NCBI GenBank assembly: GCA_030837935.1
Contig: JAUQXU010000339.1
Coordinates: 1 to 5,319 of the forward strand
Length of the DNA: 5,319 nt
Direction of reading: 5' to 3'
DNA from: Candidatus Brocadia sp.
GTDB taxonomy: Bacteria; Planctomycetota; Brocadiia; Brocadiales; Brocadiaceae
Of this stretch, positions 1 to 5,319 are shown in pieces (the stretch's first letter is position 1; each line of letters starts with the position of its first letter). Under the pieces are notes generated by a model. That model worked only from the letters and a program-made list of their open reading frames with translations. It made no database searches and had not been told where the DNA came from. Position numbers and translations under genes: made by a program.

Positions 1-1
1 A

Positions 2-88
2 GTACGGGTACGTAAAAAGACACTTGAAAATGGTAATAAGCCACGTATATGTGTTTATTGTGGTTCCGAAATAATGTCAGCTGATTGA
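2..88 (+). CDS. rplX: 50S ribosomal protein L24, C-terminal fragment (5' end outside window)
   Basis: Reading from base 2 gives 28 residues ending in TGA at 86-88. The peptide begins VRVRKKTLENGNKPRICVYC and ends GSEIMSAD. L24 is an early assembly protein of the large subunit. Its C-terminal segment typically has a basic stretch, a short 'G-x-K-x-R' turn and, in many bacteria, a CxxC pair, and all three are visible here (CVYC at bases 50-61). The position directly upstream of rplE is the standard spc order (rplN-rplX-rplE) and supports the call strongly despite the short fragment. The gap to the preferred rplE start is 17 nt. Only the tail is present, so the KOW domain and overall length cannot be judged. 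Confidence 0.85.
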   Translation, partial: VRVRKKTLENGNKPRICVYCGSEIMSAD

Positions 89-105
89 AGTTTGGGATTA
101 AAAAT

Positions 106-648
106 ATGACAAGATTGTTAGAAAAGTATAAGCAACAAATAGTGCCGCAGCTCATTGAGAGGTTTAGGTATAAAAACAAATTGTCCGTGCCTAGGATTAC
201 GAAGATCGTTGTTAATATGGGTGTGGGGCGGGCAACAGAAAATAAAAAACTCATCGAAGAGGCAACAAAGCATTTAACGGTGGTTACAGGTCAAAAACCG
301 CTTGTTACGAAAGCAAAAAAGGCCATTTCAGGTTTTAAACTTAGGCAGGGTCAAGCTATCGGATGTAAGGTGACGCTTCGGGGAAAAAGGATGTTTGAGT
401 TTTTAGATCGTTTGATTAGTATTGTGTTGCCGAGAATAAGGGATTTCAGAGGGCTTTCCACAAAATCTTTCGATGGTCGTGGAAATTATACGATCGGTCT
501 TACGGAACAAATCGTGTTTCCAGAAATAAATATTGAAGCGGTCGAATTTGTTCAAGGTATGGATATCACCTTGGTGGTGACTGGCAATTCGAATGAACAA
601 TCGCGCGAGTTGTTGAAGTTGTTAGGTATGCCTTTTAAATTAGAATAG
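106..648 (+). CDS. rplE: 50S ribosomal protein L5
   Basis: L5 binds 5S rRNA together with L18 in the central protuberance of the large subunit and contacts the P-site tRNA. From ATG 106 the product has 180 residues, the usual L5 length. The opening MTRLLEKYKQQIVPQL aligns with the common 'M-x-R-L-x-x-x-Y-x-x-x-I-x-P-x-L' start. The family signature around residues 57-82 (LTVVTGQKPLVTKAKKAISG, then FKLRQG) is intact, as is GLTEQIVFPEI at 131-141. A longer frame opens at TTG 85, overlapping the rplX stop as TTGA, but it adds seven residues (MKFGIKN) that do not look like L5 and has no Shine-Dalgarno site. ATG 106 has GGGA at 94-97, 8 nt upstream, and is preferred. The next gene, rpsN, starts 9 nt after the TAG stop. 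Confidence 0.95.
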   Translation: MTRLLEKYKQQIVPQLIERFRYKNKLSVPRITKIVVNMGVGRATENKKLIEEATKHLTVVTGQKPLVTKAKKAISGFKLRQGQAIGCKVTLRGKRMFEFLDRLISIVLPRIRDFRGLSTKSFDGRGNYTIGLTEQIVFPEINIEAVEFVQGMDITLVVTGNSNEQSRELLKLLGMPFKLE

Positions 649-657
649 GGAGTATTA

Positions 658-843
658 ATGGCGAGGAAATGTTTAATAGAAAAATCGAAAAAAGAGCCAA
701 AATATGAAACGAGAAGATATAACCGGTGTAAATTATGTGGAAGACGAAGGGCGTATTATCGTAGATTTCAGATTTGCAGGCTGTGCTTTAGGAAGCTTGC
801 ATCAAAAGGTGAAATACCAGGTGTAAAGAAGGCGAGTTGGTAG
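658..843 (+). CDS. rpsZ: 30S ribosomal protein S14, zinc-binding type Z
   Basis: S14 sits in the head of the small subunit and helps with late 30S assembly and the decoding-site architecture. The protein has 61 residues, the short zinc-ribbon form rather than the roughly 100-residue zinc-free form. The four cysteines are C24 and C27 (RCKLCG) and C40 and C43 (ICRLCF), giving CX2C-X12-CX2C. The C-terminal GEIPGVKKASW is the near-invariant S14 ending. The extra C5 is outside the zinc site. The start is clear: AGGGAG at 647-652 lies 5 nt before the ATG and overlaps the rplE stop region. The rplE-rpsN-rpsH order is canonical. The gene may be annotated as rpsN or rpsZ. Confidence 0.96.
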   Translation: MARKCLIEKSKKEPKYETRRYNRCKLCGRRRAYYRRFQICRLCFRKLASKGEIPGVKKASW

Positions 844-901
844 AAAGAATTTGATTTTCATTAATATTTAGCGAATGCATTAGAAAATAAGGATTAAAAA
901 G

Positions 902-1303
902 ATGAGTATGACAGACCCAATTTCAGATATGTTTACGCGTGTGAGAAATGCATGTGCAATTCAAAGAGAAAGTGTAGATGTTCCTGCGTCTAAAATGAAG
1001 TTAGCTATTTTAAAGATACTAAAAGAAGAGGGTTTTATAAAGGAATATAAAAAAATCTCTAATGCGGACACTCAAGATTTATTTAGAATTTATCTTAAAT
1101 ACGGTCCATTGAAGCAACAGATAATTAATAAAATAGATAAGATAAGTAAATCAAGTAGACGTATTTATAAAAAAGCGGATGAGGTTAAAAAGATTTTTGG
1201 AGGGATTGGCATAGGAATATATTCTACTTCAAAGGGTATTATAAGCGATAATGAATGTAGAAAGCTTAAGATTGGTGGAGAGCTTATTGGAATTGTATCG
1301 TAA
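902..1303 (+). CDS. rpsH: 30S ribosomal protein S8 (divergent, AT-rich)
   Basis: S8 binds the central domain of 16S rRNA early in 30S assembly. In E. coli it also represses the spc operon by binding its mRNA. The 133-residue length and the N-terminus MSMTDPISDMFTRVRNA are typical. The C-terminal half is recognisable (RRIYKKADE at 86-94, YSTSKG at 107-112, GGELIG at 125-130). Several usually conserved positions differ. The 'KPG' before RRIY is KSS, Tyr107 precedes STSKG where an aliphatic residue is normal, Cys119 replaces the usual Ala, and the chain ends IVS instead of the common VW. G+C counted by hand is about 31 %, well below sampled neighbours. AAGGA at 889-893 lies 8 nt before the ATG. 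The identity is secure. Whether the divergence reflects fast evolution, gene replacement or a lineage trait is open. Confidence 0.94.
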   Translation: MSMTDPISDMFTRVRNACAIQRESVDVPASKMKLAILKILKEEGFIKEYKKISNADTQDLFRIYLKYGPLKQQIINKIDKISKSSRRIYKKADEVKKIFGGIGIGIYSTSKGIISDNECRKLKIGGELIGIVS

Positions 1304-1330
1304 TAGGTTCAATCTGGATAGAGGAATAAA

Positions 1331-1894
1331 ATGTCACGAATAGGAAAACAGCCAGTCAAAGTACCAAAAGATGTTAAAATTTCCATAAGTAGCAATGTCG
1401 TGAATATTGAAGGACCAAAAGGGAAGTTAAATCAGGTTTTTCATCCCGATATGAGCATAGAGTTGAACCAGCAAGATATGCAAGTTTTCGTGAAGAGGCG
1501 TTCTGAAGACAAATATCATAAAGCACTTCATGGTTTGACGCGGGCATTAATTGCAAATATGGTTTTAGGTGTGACTAAGGGTTATTCGAGAAATCTTGAA
1601 ATTGTGGGACTTGGATACAATGCGAAGGTGCAAGGCAGTCAGCTTTTGTTGTCGCTAGGTTATACACATCCCGTGCGGTTGGAGGTTCCTAAAGGAATAA
1701 AGGTGGATGTTACGAATCCAACGAATCCGGGGAGACTTACTGTTTCTGGGCCGGACAAGCAAGTGGTTGGACAATTTTCTGCAGTTATCAGAGGTATGAA
1801 GCCGCCAGAACCATATAAAGGGATGGGGATTAAATATGAGGGTGAAGTTATTAGAAGGAAGGCTGGAAAGGCATTCACATCGGGGGCAGCATAG
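1331..1894 (+). CDS. rplF: 50S ribosomal protein L6
   Basis: L6 binds 23S rRNA near the sarcin-ricin loop, at the factor-binding face of the large subunit. The product has 187 residues, a little longer than the usual 177-180 because of a short tail after the signature (AFTSGAA, 181-187). The start MSRIGKQPVKVPKDV is typical. The first of the two related L6 domains covers roughly residues 1-82 and the second 83-175. The family motif lies at 158-180 and includes PPEPYKGMGIKYEGEVIRRK. AGAGGA at 1320-1325 lies 5 nt before the ATG, so the start is well supported. The frame ends in tandem stops, TAG 1892-1894 then TAG 1895-1897. The gap from rpsH is 27 nt, and rplR follows after 22 nt. Confidence 0.96.
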   Translation: MSRIGKQPVKVPKDVKISISSNVVNIEGPKGKLNQVFHPDMSIELNQQDMQVFVKRRSEDKYHKALHGLTRALIANMVLGVTKGYSRNLEIVGLGYNAKVQGSQLLLSLGYTHPVRLEVPKGIKVDVTNPTNPGRLTVSGPDKQVVGQFSAVIRGMKPPEPYKGMGIKYEGEVIRRKAGKAFTSGAA

Positions 1895-1916
1895 TAGTTT
1901 TTTTTAAGGGTTTAAT

Positions 1917-2285
1917 ATGGATCATATAAAGGAAAAATTGCGCAAAAGAACAAGACGTCATGTTAGGGTCAGACGCAAGGTAGTTGGCACAAGCGAGAGG
2001 CCACGTTTAAGCGTCTGCCGGACTTTAAAAAATATATATTGTCAAATTATTAATGATGCAGAAGGAAGAACTTTGGCTGCGGCATCGACGCAATCACCTG
2101 ACGTTCGTTCACAGATCCAGTATGGCGGAAACGTAAAGGCTGCTGAGATTGTGGGGAAAAAAATTGCAGAAGAAGCGAAAATTAAAGGTATTACAAAAGT
2201 TGTATTCGATAAGGGTGGCTATAAGTTCCATGGCAGGATAAAGGCCTTAGCAGAAAGTGCAAGAAAGCACAATTTGAGTTTCTAA
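1917..2285 (+). CDS. rplR: 50S ribosomal protein L18
   Basis: L18 binds 5S rRNA with L5 and helps anchor it to 23S rRNA in the central protuberance. The product has 122 residues, the normal bacterial length. It has the expected very basic N-terminal segment (KLRKRTRRHVRVRRKVVGTS, residues 7-26), followed by ERPRLSVCRTLKNIYCQII, where 'RPRLsV...k.iYaQii' is the family pattern. The C-terminal RNA-binding fold carries VVFDKGGYKFHGRIKALAES at 95-114, the most diagnostic block. AAGGG at 1906-1910 is 6 nt upstream of the ATG. The gene lies between rplF and rpsE as in the standard operon, with 27 nt before the rpsE start. Nothing is truncated or unusual. Confidence 0.96.
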   Translation: MDHIKEKLRKRTRRHVRVRRKVVGTSERPRLSVCRTLKNIYCQIINDAEGRTLAAASTQSPDVRSQIQYGGNVKAAEIVGKKIAEEAKIKGITKVVFDKGGYKFHGRIKALAESARKHNLSF

Positions 2286-2300
2286 AAAGCAGATTCTTAC

Positions 2301-2306
2301 AAGGAG
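2301..2306 (+). promoter_or_regulatory. Shine-Dalgarno site that fixes the TTG start of rpsE
   Basis: AAGGAG lies 6 nt upstream of TTG 2313. It is one of the best Shine-Dalgarno matches in the window. It supports the TTG as the true initiation codon, as does the family-typical MARLEE opening that follows. No ATG or GTG in the same frame nearby would give a normal S5 N-terminus. Confidence 0.8.
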
Positions 2307-2312
2307 ATTCTT

Positions 2313-2798
2313 TTGGCACGTTTGGAAGAACCAATAAATGTAGAAGAAACAGTCGTAAGGATAAACCGGTGTACAACAGTGACAAAGGGTGGGAAGTCGA
2401 TGAGTTTTAGTGCACTCGTGGTCGTGGGGGACCGAAAGGGTAGTGTTGGGATAGGGTTTGGAAAAGCGAGAGAGGTGCCTAGTGCTGTGAGTAAGGCAGT
2501 TAAGGAAGCCAAAAAGCAAATGGTCAAAATTCCAATAAAAGGTGATACGATACCCCATATAGCGCTGGGGAGATTTAAGGCTGCGAGTGTTTTTTTAAAA
2601 CCTGCCTCACCCGGAACCGGAATAAAAGCAGGGGCTTCAGCGCGTGCTGTGCTTGAGTCTGTGGGAATTAAAAATATTTTGACAAAATGTTATGGAAAGA
2701 GAAATCCGCTAAATGTTGCTAAGGCTACTCTGCTGGGTTTGAGGGCATTAAGAACAAAGAAAGAGATCGAGGAATTAAGAGGAGTGAAGATAGAATGA
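2313..2798 (+). CDS. rpsE: 30S ribosomal protein S5 (TTG start)
   Basis: S5 lies near the mRNA entry channel and the decoding region of the 30S subunit and affects translational accuracy. The product has 161 residues, within the usual range of about 160-170. After a short acidic N-terminus the dsRBD-like domain contains TTVTKGGKSMSFSALVVVGD (21-40). The S5 signature continues with GSVGIGFGKAREVPSAVSKA (43-62). The C-terminal domain has ASPGTGIKAGASARAVLE (98-115) and NPLNVAKATLLGLRAL (131-146), both typical. Initiation is at TTG behind a strong AAGGAG. The stop overlaps the next start as ATGA (2795-2798). The gene is followed directly by rplO, with no rpmD between them. Confidence 0.95.
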   Translation: MARLEEPINVEETVVRINRCTTVTKGGKSMSFSALVVVGDRKGSVGIGFGKAREVPSAVSKAVKEAKKQMVKIPIKGDTIPHIALGRFKAASVFLKPASPGTGIKAGASARAVLESVGIKNILTKCYGKRNPLNVAKATLLGLRALRTKKEIEELRGVKIE

Positions 2799-3241
2799 AT
2801 TTCATGGATGTAAAAGCTATACCTTTTTATAGAAAGCGTAAGAAGCGGGTAGGGCGAGGCAGAGGATCAGGGATGGGGAAAACGTCTTGTAGAGGAGGTA
2901 AAGGGGCGACTGCCCGGTCCGGCAATGAAACTTCGATTCAGTTTGAAGGAGGACAAACGCCTCTTTTCCGTCGGTTGCCCAAGCGAGGATTCAATAATCC
3001 TTTCAAAAAGAAATATGCCATAGTAAATATAAAAGATATTGCACAGTTTGATAAAGGCGTAACGGTGGATGTGGAAAAGTTGGTGGATGCAGGGATTATT
3101 AAGAAAGTCTTAGATGGTGTGAAGGTACTTGGTGATGGTGAGATAAAAATTTCTTTGACAGTTATGGCACATAAGTTTAGCAAAGTTGCTATGGAAAAGA
3201 TCAGGGCTGCAGGCGGAGAAATAAAGGTTTATCATGATTGA
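2795..3241 (+). CDS. rplO: 50S ribosomal protein L15
   Basis: L15 is a late assembly protein of the large subunit with a long basic extension that threads into 23S rRNA. The 148-residue product shows the expected glycine- and arginine-rich N-terminal extension (RKRKKRVGRGRGSGMGKTSC, residues 13-32, then RGGKGATARSG). The middle block FEGGQTPLFRRLPKRGFNNP (50-69) is conserved, and the C-terminal signature spans about residues 108-144 (GVKVLGDGEI, then FSKVAMEKIRAAGGEIKV). The ATG at 2795 overlaps the rpsE stop by 4 nt and has AAGAGGAG at 2777-2784, 10 nt upstream. A second ATG at 2804 is possible, but MNFMDVKAIP matches the usual 'M-x-L-x-D-L-x-P' opening better. The end overlaps secY by 8 nt, a sign of translational coupling. 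Confidence 0.95.
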   Translation: MNFMDVKAIPFYRKRKKRVGRGRGSGMGKTSCRGGKGATARSGNETSIQFEGGQTPLFRRLPKRGFNNPFKKKYAIVNIKDIAQFDKGVTVDVEKLVDAGIIKKVLDGVKVLGDGEIKISLTVMAHKFSKVAMEKIRAAGGEIKVYHD

Positions 3242-4616
3242 ACAATTTGGAAATATTTTTAGAATACCTGAATTACGCAAGAAAGTATTGATAACTCTAG
3301 GCCTTATTGCCCTATGTCGTATCGGGGTATATATACCAATACCAGGGATTGATACTACGGTACTGAAGTCATATTTTCATCAATTTACACAAACAGGTGT
3401 TGGTCAGTTGCTAGGACTGGTTGATATGTTCGCTGGTGGCGCGTTGACATCAGGGGCGATATTTGGTTTAGGTGTCATGCCCTATATTAGCGCGTCTATT
3501 ATTTTCCAATTATTGGTTGGTGTAGTGCCCTACTTAGAAAGATTGCAGAAGGAGGGTGAGGTTGGAAGAAAAAAAATCAACCAATACACGAGACTTGCAA
3601 CAGTTGGATTATGCTTATTCCAGGCATTTGTAATGACCCGAACGCTTTATACGGTAGAGTTCAATGGAGTTCCTGTGATTCCGGTCTATCTTCAAGGTTT
3701 CAGTTTTCAAGCGATGGCGGCTCTTCTCTTGACAACTGGAACTATGACTCTCATGTGGATTGGAGAGCAAATAGAAGAGCATGGGATTGGCAGTGGAATT
3801 TCTATAGTTATCATGGTCGGCATTATTGAACGTTTACCTTGGGCTTTTTCTCAGGTTATGCAGAATTTTACATTTTCTGTAACTCCCGCTGAACATCAGA
3901 TAGGAATCGTTAAGTTAATCGTCCTGCTAGCTATGTTCCTTGCGATTGTGGGGGGGGTTGTTTATATTACGCAGGGGCAAAGACGCATTCCCGTCCAGCA
4001 GGCGAAACACACTCGCGGAAGAAAGGTGTATGGCGGACAAAGGCATTTTTTACCTCTTCGTGTGAACCAAGCAGGTGTAATGCCCATTATTTTTGCACAA
4101 TCATTGCTAATCTTTCCAGCAGCAATAATGCAGGGTATTCAGGTTAGATTTGAGGCTGGGAGTTTTGGATATTGGATTACCTCTCGACTGTCTGAAGTTT
4201 TGCAGGGAGGCGTAATTTATGTCATGCTTTATGTACTTCTTATAACCTTTTTTTGTTATTTTTGGACTGCAATACAATTCAATCCTAAAGAGATGTCAAA
4301 TAACATGAAAGACTATGGAAGTTTTATCCCTGGAATTCGCCCTGGTCATAGGACGGCAGAGTATTTAGAGGGGATCATGGGTAAAATTACTTTAGCTGGG
4401 GCGGCTTTTCTTGCCTTGATAGCAATTTTACCAAAGCTTGTGGCTGGTGGCTTTGAGCTTAATCGGGCTATCGCTGGTTTTTATGGTGGAACAGGTTTGC
4501 TTATTATCGTTGGTGTAGCGCTTGATATGGTGCAAAGGATAGAATCCCATATGATCATGAGACAATATAGTGGGTTCCTGAGTGGTGGTACAAGAATTAG
4601 AGGAAGAATGGGATGA
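3234..4616 (+). CDS. secY: Preprotein translocase subunit SecY
   Basis: SecY forms the protein-conducting channel of the inner membrane. It works with SecE and SecG for SecA-driven export and receives ribosomes for co-translational insertion. The product has 460 residues, slightly longer than E. coli SecY (about 443). Hydrophobic segments fit ten transmembrane helices at about 19-38, 76-97, 119-138, 158-176, 185-202, 223-245, 281-303, 321-346, 381-402 and 411-431. The plug region follows helix 1 (about 55-75). GLGVMPYISASIIFQLL (78-94) is the helix-2 signature. Cytosolic loop C4-C5 holds QGQRRIPVQQAKHTRGRKVY (247-266). Loop C5-C6 holds FIPGIRPGHRTAEYL (364-378), including the conserved Arg369 important for SecA and ribosome coupling. 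The ATG lies inside rplO with AAAGG at 3223-3227. The stop overlaps adk as ATGA. Confidence 0.97.
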   Translation: MIEQFGNIFRIPELRKKVLITLGLIALCRIGVYIPIPGIDTTVLKSYFHQFTQTGVGQLLGLVDMFAGGALTSGAIFGLGVMPYISASIIFQLLVGVVPYLERLQKEGEVGRKKINQYTRLATVGLCLFQAFVMTRTLYTVEFNGVPVIPVYLQGFSFQAMAALLLTTGTMTLMWIGEQIEEHGIGSGISIVIMVGIIERLPWAFSQVMQNFTFSVTPAEHQIGIVKLIVLLAMFLAIVGGVVYITQGQRRIPVQQAKHTRGRKVYGGQRHFLPLRVNQAGVMPIIFAQSLLIFPAAIMQGIQVRFEAGSFGYWITSRLSEVLQGGVIYVMLYVLLITFFCYFWTAIQFNPKEMSNNMKDYGSFIPGIRPGHRTAEYLEGIMGKITLAGAAFLALIAILPKLVAGGFELNRAIAGFYGGTGLLIIVGVALDMVQRIESHMIMRQYSGFLSGGTRIRGRMG

Positions 4617-5296
4617 GAATTGTTTTTCTTGGTCCTCCGGGGGCAGGTAAAGGAACACAGGCTGAAACCGTTAGTAAAGAAAAAAATGTACCGCATATAT
4701 CTTCTGGAAATTTACTGAGAGAGGCGGTCGAAACGGGAGCAGAGAAGGGGATAAAGGCTCAGTATTTTATAGAGAAAGGGATGTTGGTACCTGATGAACT
4801 AGTTGTTGATATCATTAGGGAGCGTATATTAAAGAATGATTGTAGTAACGGGTTTATTTTAGATGGTTTTCCCAGAACTTTGTCTCAAGCAAAGGTGTTG
4901 GATGAGATGTTAAAAAAACTTGGGAATAAATTAGATTTAGTGTTTTATTTTGCAGTTTCAAAAGAAAGTGTTGTGCTCAGGTTGTCAGGAAGGAGAATTT
5001 GCGGTGTATGTGGCGCAAACTATCATATTAAATTTGTTCCTCCTGTGAAAGATGGAGTTTGCGATAAATGCGGTGGTGAATTGTATCAACGAACGGATGA
5101 CAAGCTGGATACGGTGATGGAAAGGATGCGGGTTTACCATGAACAAACTGAGGATTTGATTGAATATTATAAAAAGAACGGAATTTTAAAGGAGATTAAT
5201 TCCGACACGAAAATAGAAACAATTACCAAGAATATTTTGGACACTATTAAATGTGATTCTCAAAAAATGTCTTTGATTAATCTTGGAGTTGTATAA
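4613..5296 (+). CDS. adk: Adenylate kinase with zinc-type LID
   Basis: This cytosolic enzyme catalyses ATP + AMP to 2 ADP and balances the adenine nucleotide pool. It has 227 residues. The P-loop GPPGAGKGT is at 7-15. The AMP-binding region has ISSGNLLR at 29-36, with Arg36, and GFILDGFPRTLSQA at 80-93, with Arg88. The LID domain begins near Arg123 and Arg127 and carries C130, C133, C150 and C153 (CX2C-X16-CX2C), so a structural zinc site is expected. DDKLDTVMERMRVYHEQT (162-179) supplies the late arginines. Asn33 occupies a position that is normally Asp in the 'GDxLR' motif. The tail after about residue 215 (DSQKMSLINLGVV) is roughly ten residues longer than usual. The start ATG overlaps the secY stop by 4 nt. 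The secY-adk-map order is common in bacteria. Confidence 0.96.
   Translation: MRIVFLGPPGAGKGTQAETVSKEKNVPHISSGNLLREAVETGAEKGIKAQYFIEKGMLVPDELVVDIIRERILKNDCSNGFILDGFPRTLSQAKVLDEMLKKLGNKLDLVFYFAVSKESVVLRLSGRRICGVCGANYHIKFVPPVKDGVCDKCGGELYQRTDDKLDTVMERMRVYHEQTEDLIEYYKKNGILKEINSDTKIETITKNILDTIKCDSQKMSLINLGVV
5285..5288 (+). promoter_or_regulatory. Shine-Dalgarno site for the downstream TTG start (presumed map)
   Basis: GGAG inside the last codons of adk lies 9 nt before TTG 5298. It is the main sequence support for initiation at that TTG, since only 22 nt of the following gene are visible. It is short and could occur by chance. Confidence 0.45.
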
Positions 5297-5297
5297 G

Positions 5298-5319
5298 TTG
5301 ATAGTTCGCAAATCTACCC
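5298..5319 (+). CDS. map: Probable methionine aminopeptidase, first seven codons only (3' end outside window)
   Basis: After the adk stop, TTG 5298 opens a frame reading MIVRKST to the window edge. Type I methionine aminopeptidases often start 'MI-x-x-KS-x-x-E-I', and map directly follows adk in many bacterial spc operons. The visible residues and position therefore agree, but seven codons are too few to prove identity. The enzyme removes the initiator methionine from nascent chains at the ribosome using a two-metal site, none of which is in view. The gap from adk is 1 nt, continuing the tight packing, and GGAG at 5285-5288 could serve as its ribosome binding site. It could instead be another gene that follows adk in some genomes. 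Confidence 0.6.

Noticed and set aside
60..120. S8-binding autoregulatory hairpin at the rplX-rplE junction, as in E. coli.
   Set aside because: I could not find a helix resembling the 16S rRNA S8 site here. Only the short palindrome TCAGCTGA (77-84) is visible, which is not evidence.
851..880. Possible internal promoter before rpsH (TTGATT at 851-856).
   Set aside because: No acceptable -10 hexamer lies 16-18 nt downstream. The candidate sequences there (GAATGC, AATGCA, ATGCAT) are poor, and AT-rich spacer produces such half-matches by chance.
1862..1905. Possible terminator after rplF: GCTG/CAGC pairing followed by a run of eight T.
   Set aside because: The stem is only 4 bp with a loop of about 21 nt, and the T run is separated from it by seven bases. 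The operon continues at once with rplR behind a good Shine-Dalgarno site.
2247..2558. Minus-strand open frame of 103 codons across the rplR end and rpsE.
   Set aside because: It lies opposite two well-supported ribosomal genes, has no recognisable domain, and its Cys/His/Phe/Leu-rich composition is typical of an antisense shadow.
3611..3829. Second plus-strand frame of 72 codons inside secY.
   Set aside because: It is fully contained in the secY helix-coding region, out of frame, and has no domain resemblance. SecY continues intact through it.

Overview
The window is a stretch of the conserved bacterial spc (ribosomal protein) operon. All genes are on the + strand and run in canonical order: the last 28 codons of rplX (L24), then rplE (L5), rpsN type Z (S14), rpsH (S8), rplF (L6), rplR (L18), rpsE (S5), rplO (L15), secY, adk, and the first codons of a gene that is probably map (methionine aminopeptidase). 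No tRNA, rRNA, mobile element, CRISPR array or convincing terminator is visible. No interval without a gene exceeds about 60 bases.

The layout is that of one polycistronic transcript. Its promoter would lie upstream, in or before the S10 cluster, and nothing in the window looks like a strong internal promoter. Spacing tightens downstream. The first genes are 9-58 nt apart. From rpsE onward, rpsE/rplO, rplO/secY and secY/adk overlap by 4, 8 and 4 nt, and the presumed map start lies 1 nt after the adk stop. This suggests translational coupling from S5 to the secretion and nucleotide genes. The products are a set of large-subunit proteins (L24, L5, L6, L18, L15) and small-subunit proteins (S14, S8, S5), the SecY channel that receives nascent chains from ribosomes, adenylate kinase, and the enzyme that trims the initiator methionine.

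Several traits hint at the organism. There is no rpmD (L30) between rpsE and rplO. S14 and adenylate kinase both carry four-cysteine zinc sites. TTG start codons are used, and G+C is moderate to low (about 40 %). This fits a planctomycete-like lineage, possibly an anammox-type Brocadiales. That placement comes from general resemblance only and is held at low to moderate confidence, since other phyla also lack L30.

The most notable irregularity is rpsH. By hand count it is about 31 % G+C, against roughly 43-50 % in sampled lines of neighbouring ribosomal genes. It follows the longest and most AT-rich gap in the window, and its protein departs from the S8 consensus at several usually conserved positions, including the loss of the C-terminal tryptophan. 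Otherwise the region is ordinary housekeeping DNA, and I see no sign of an undescribed system.
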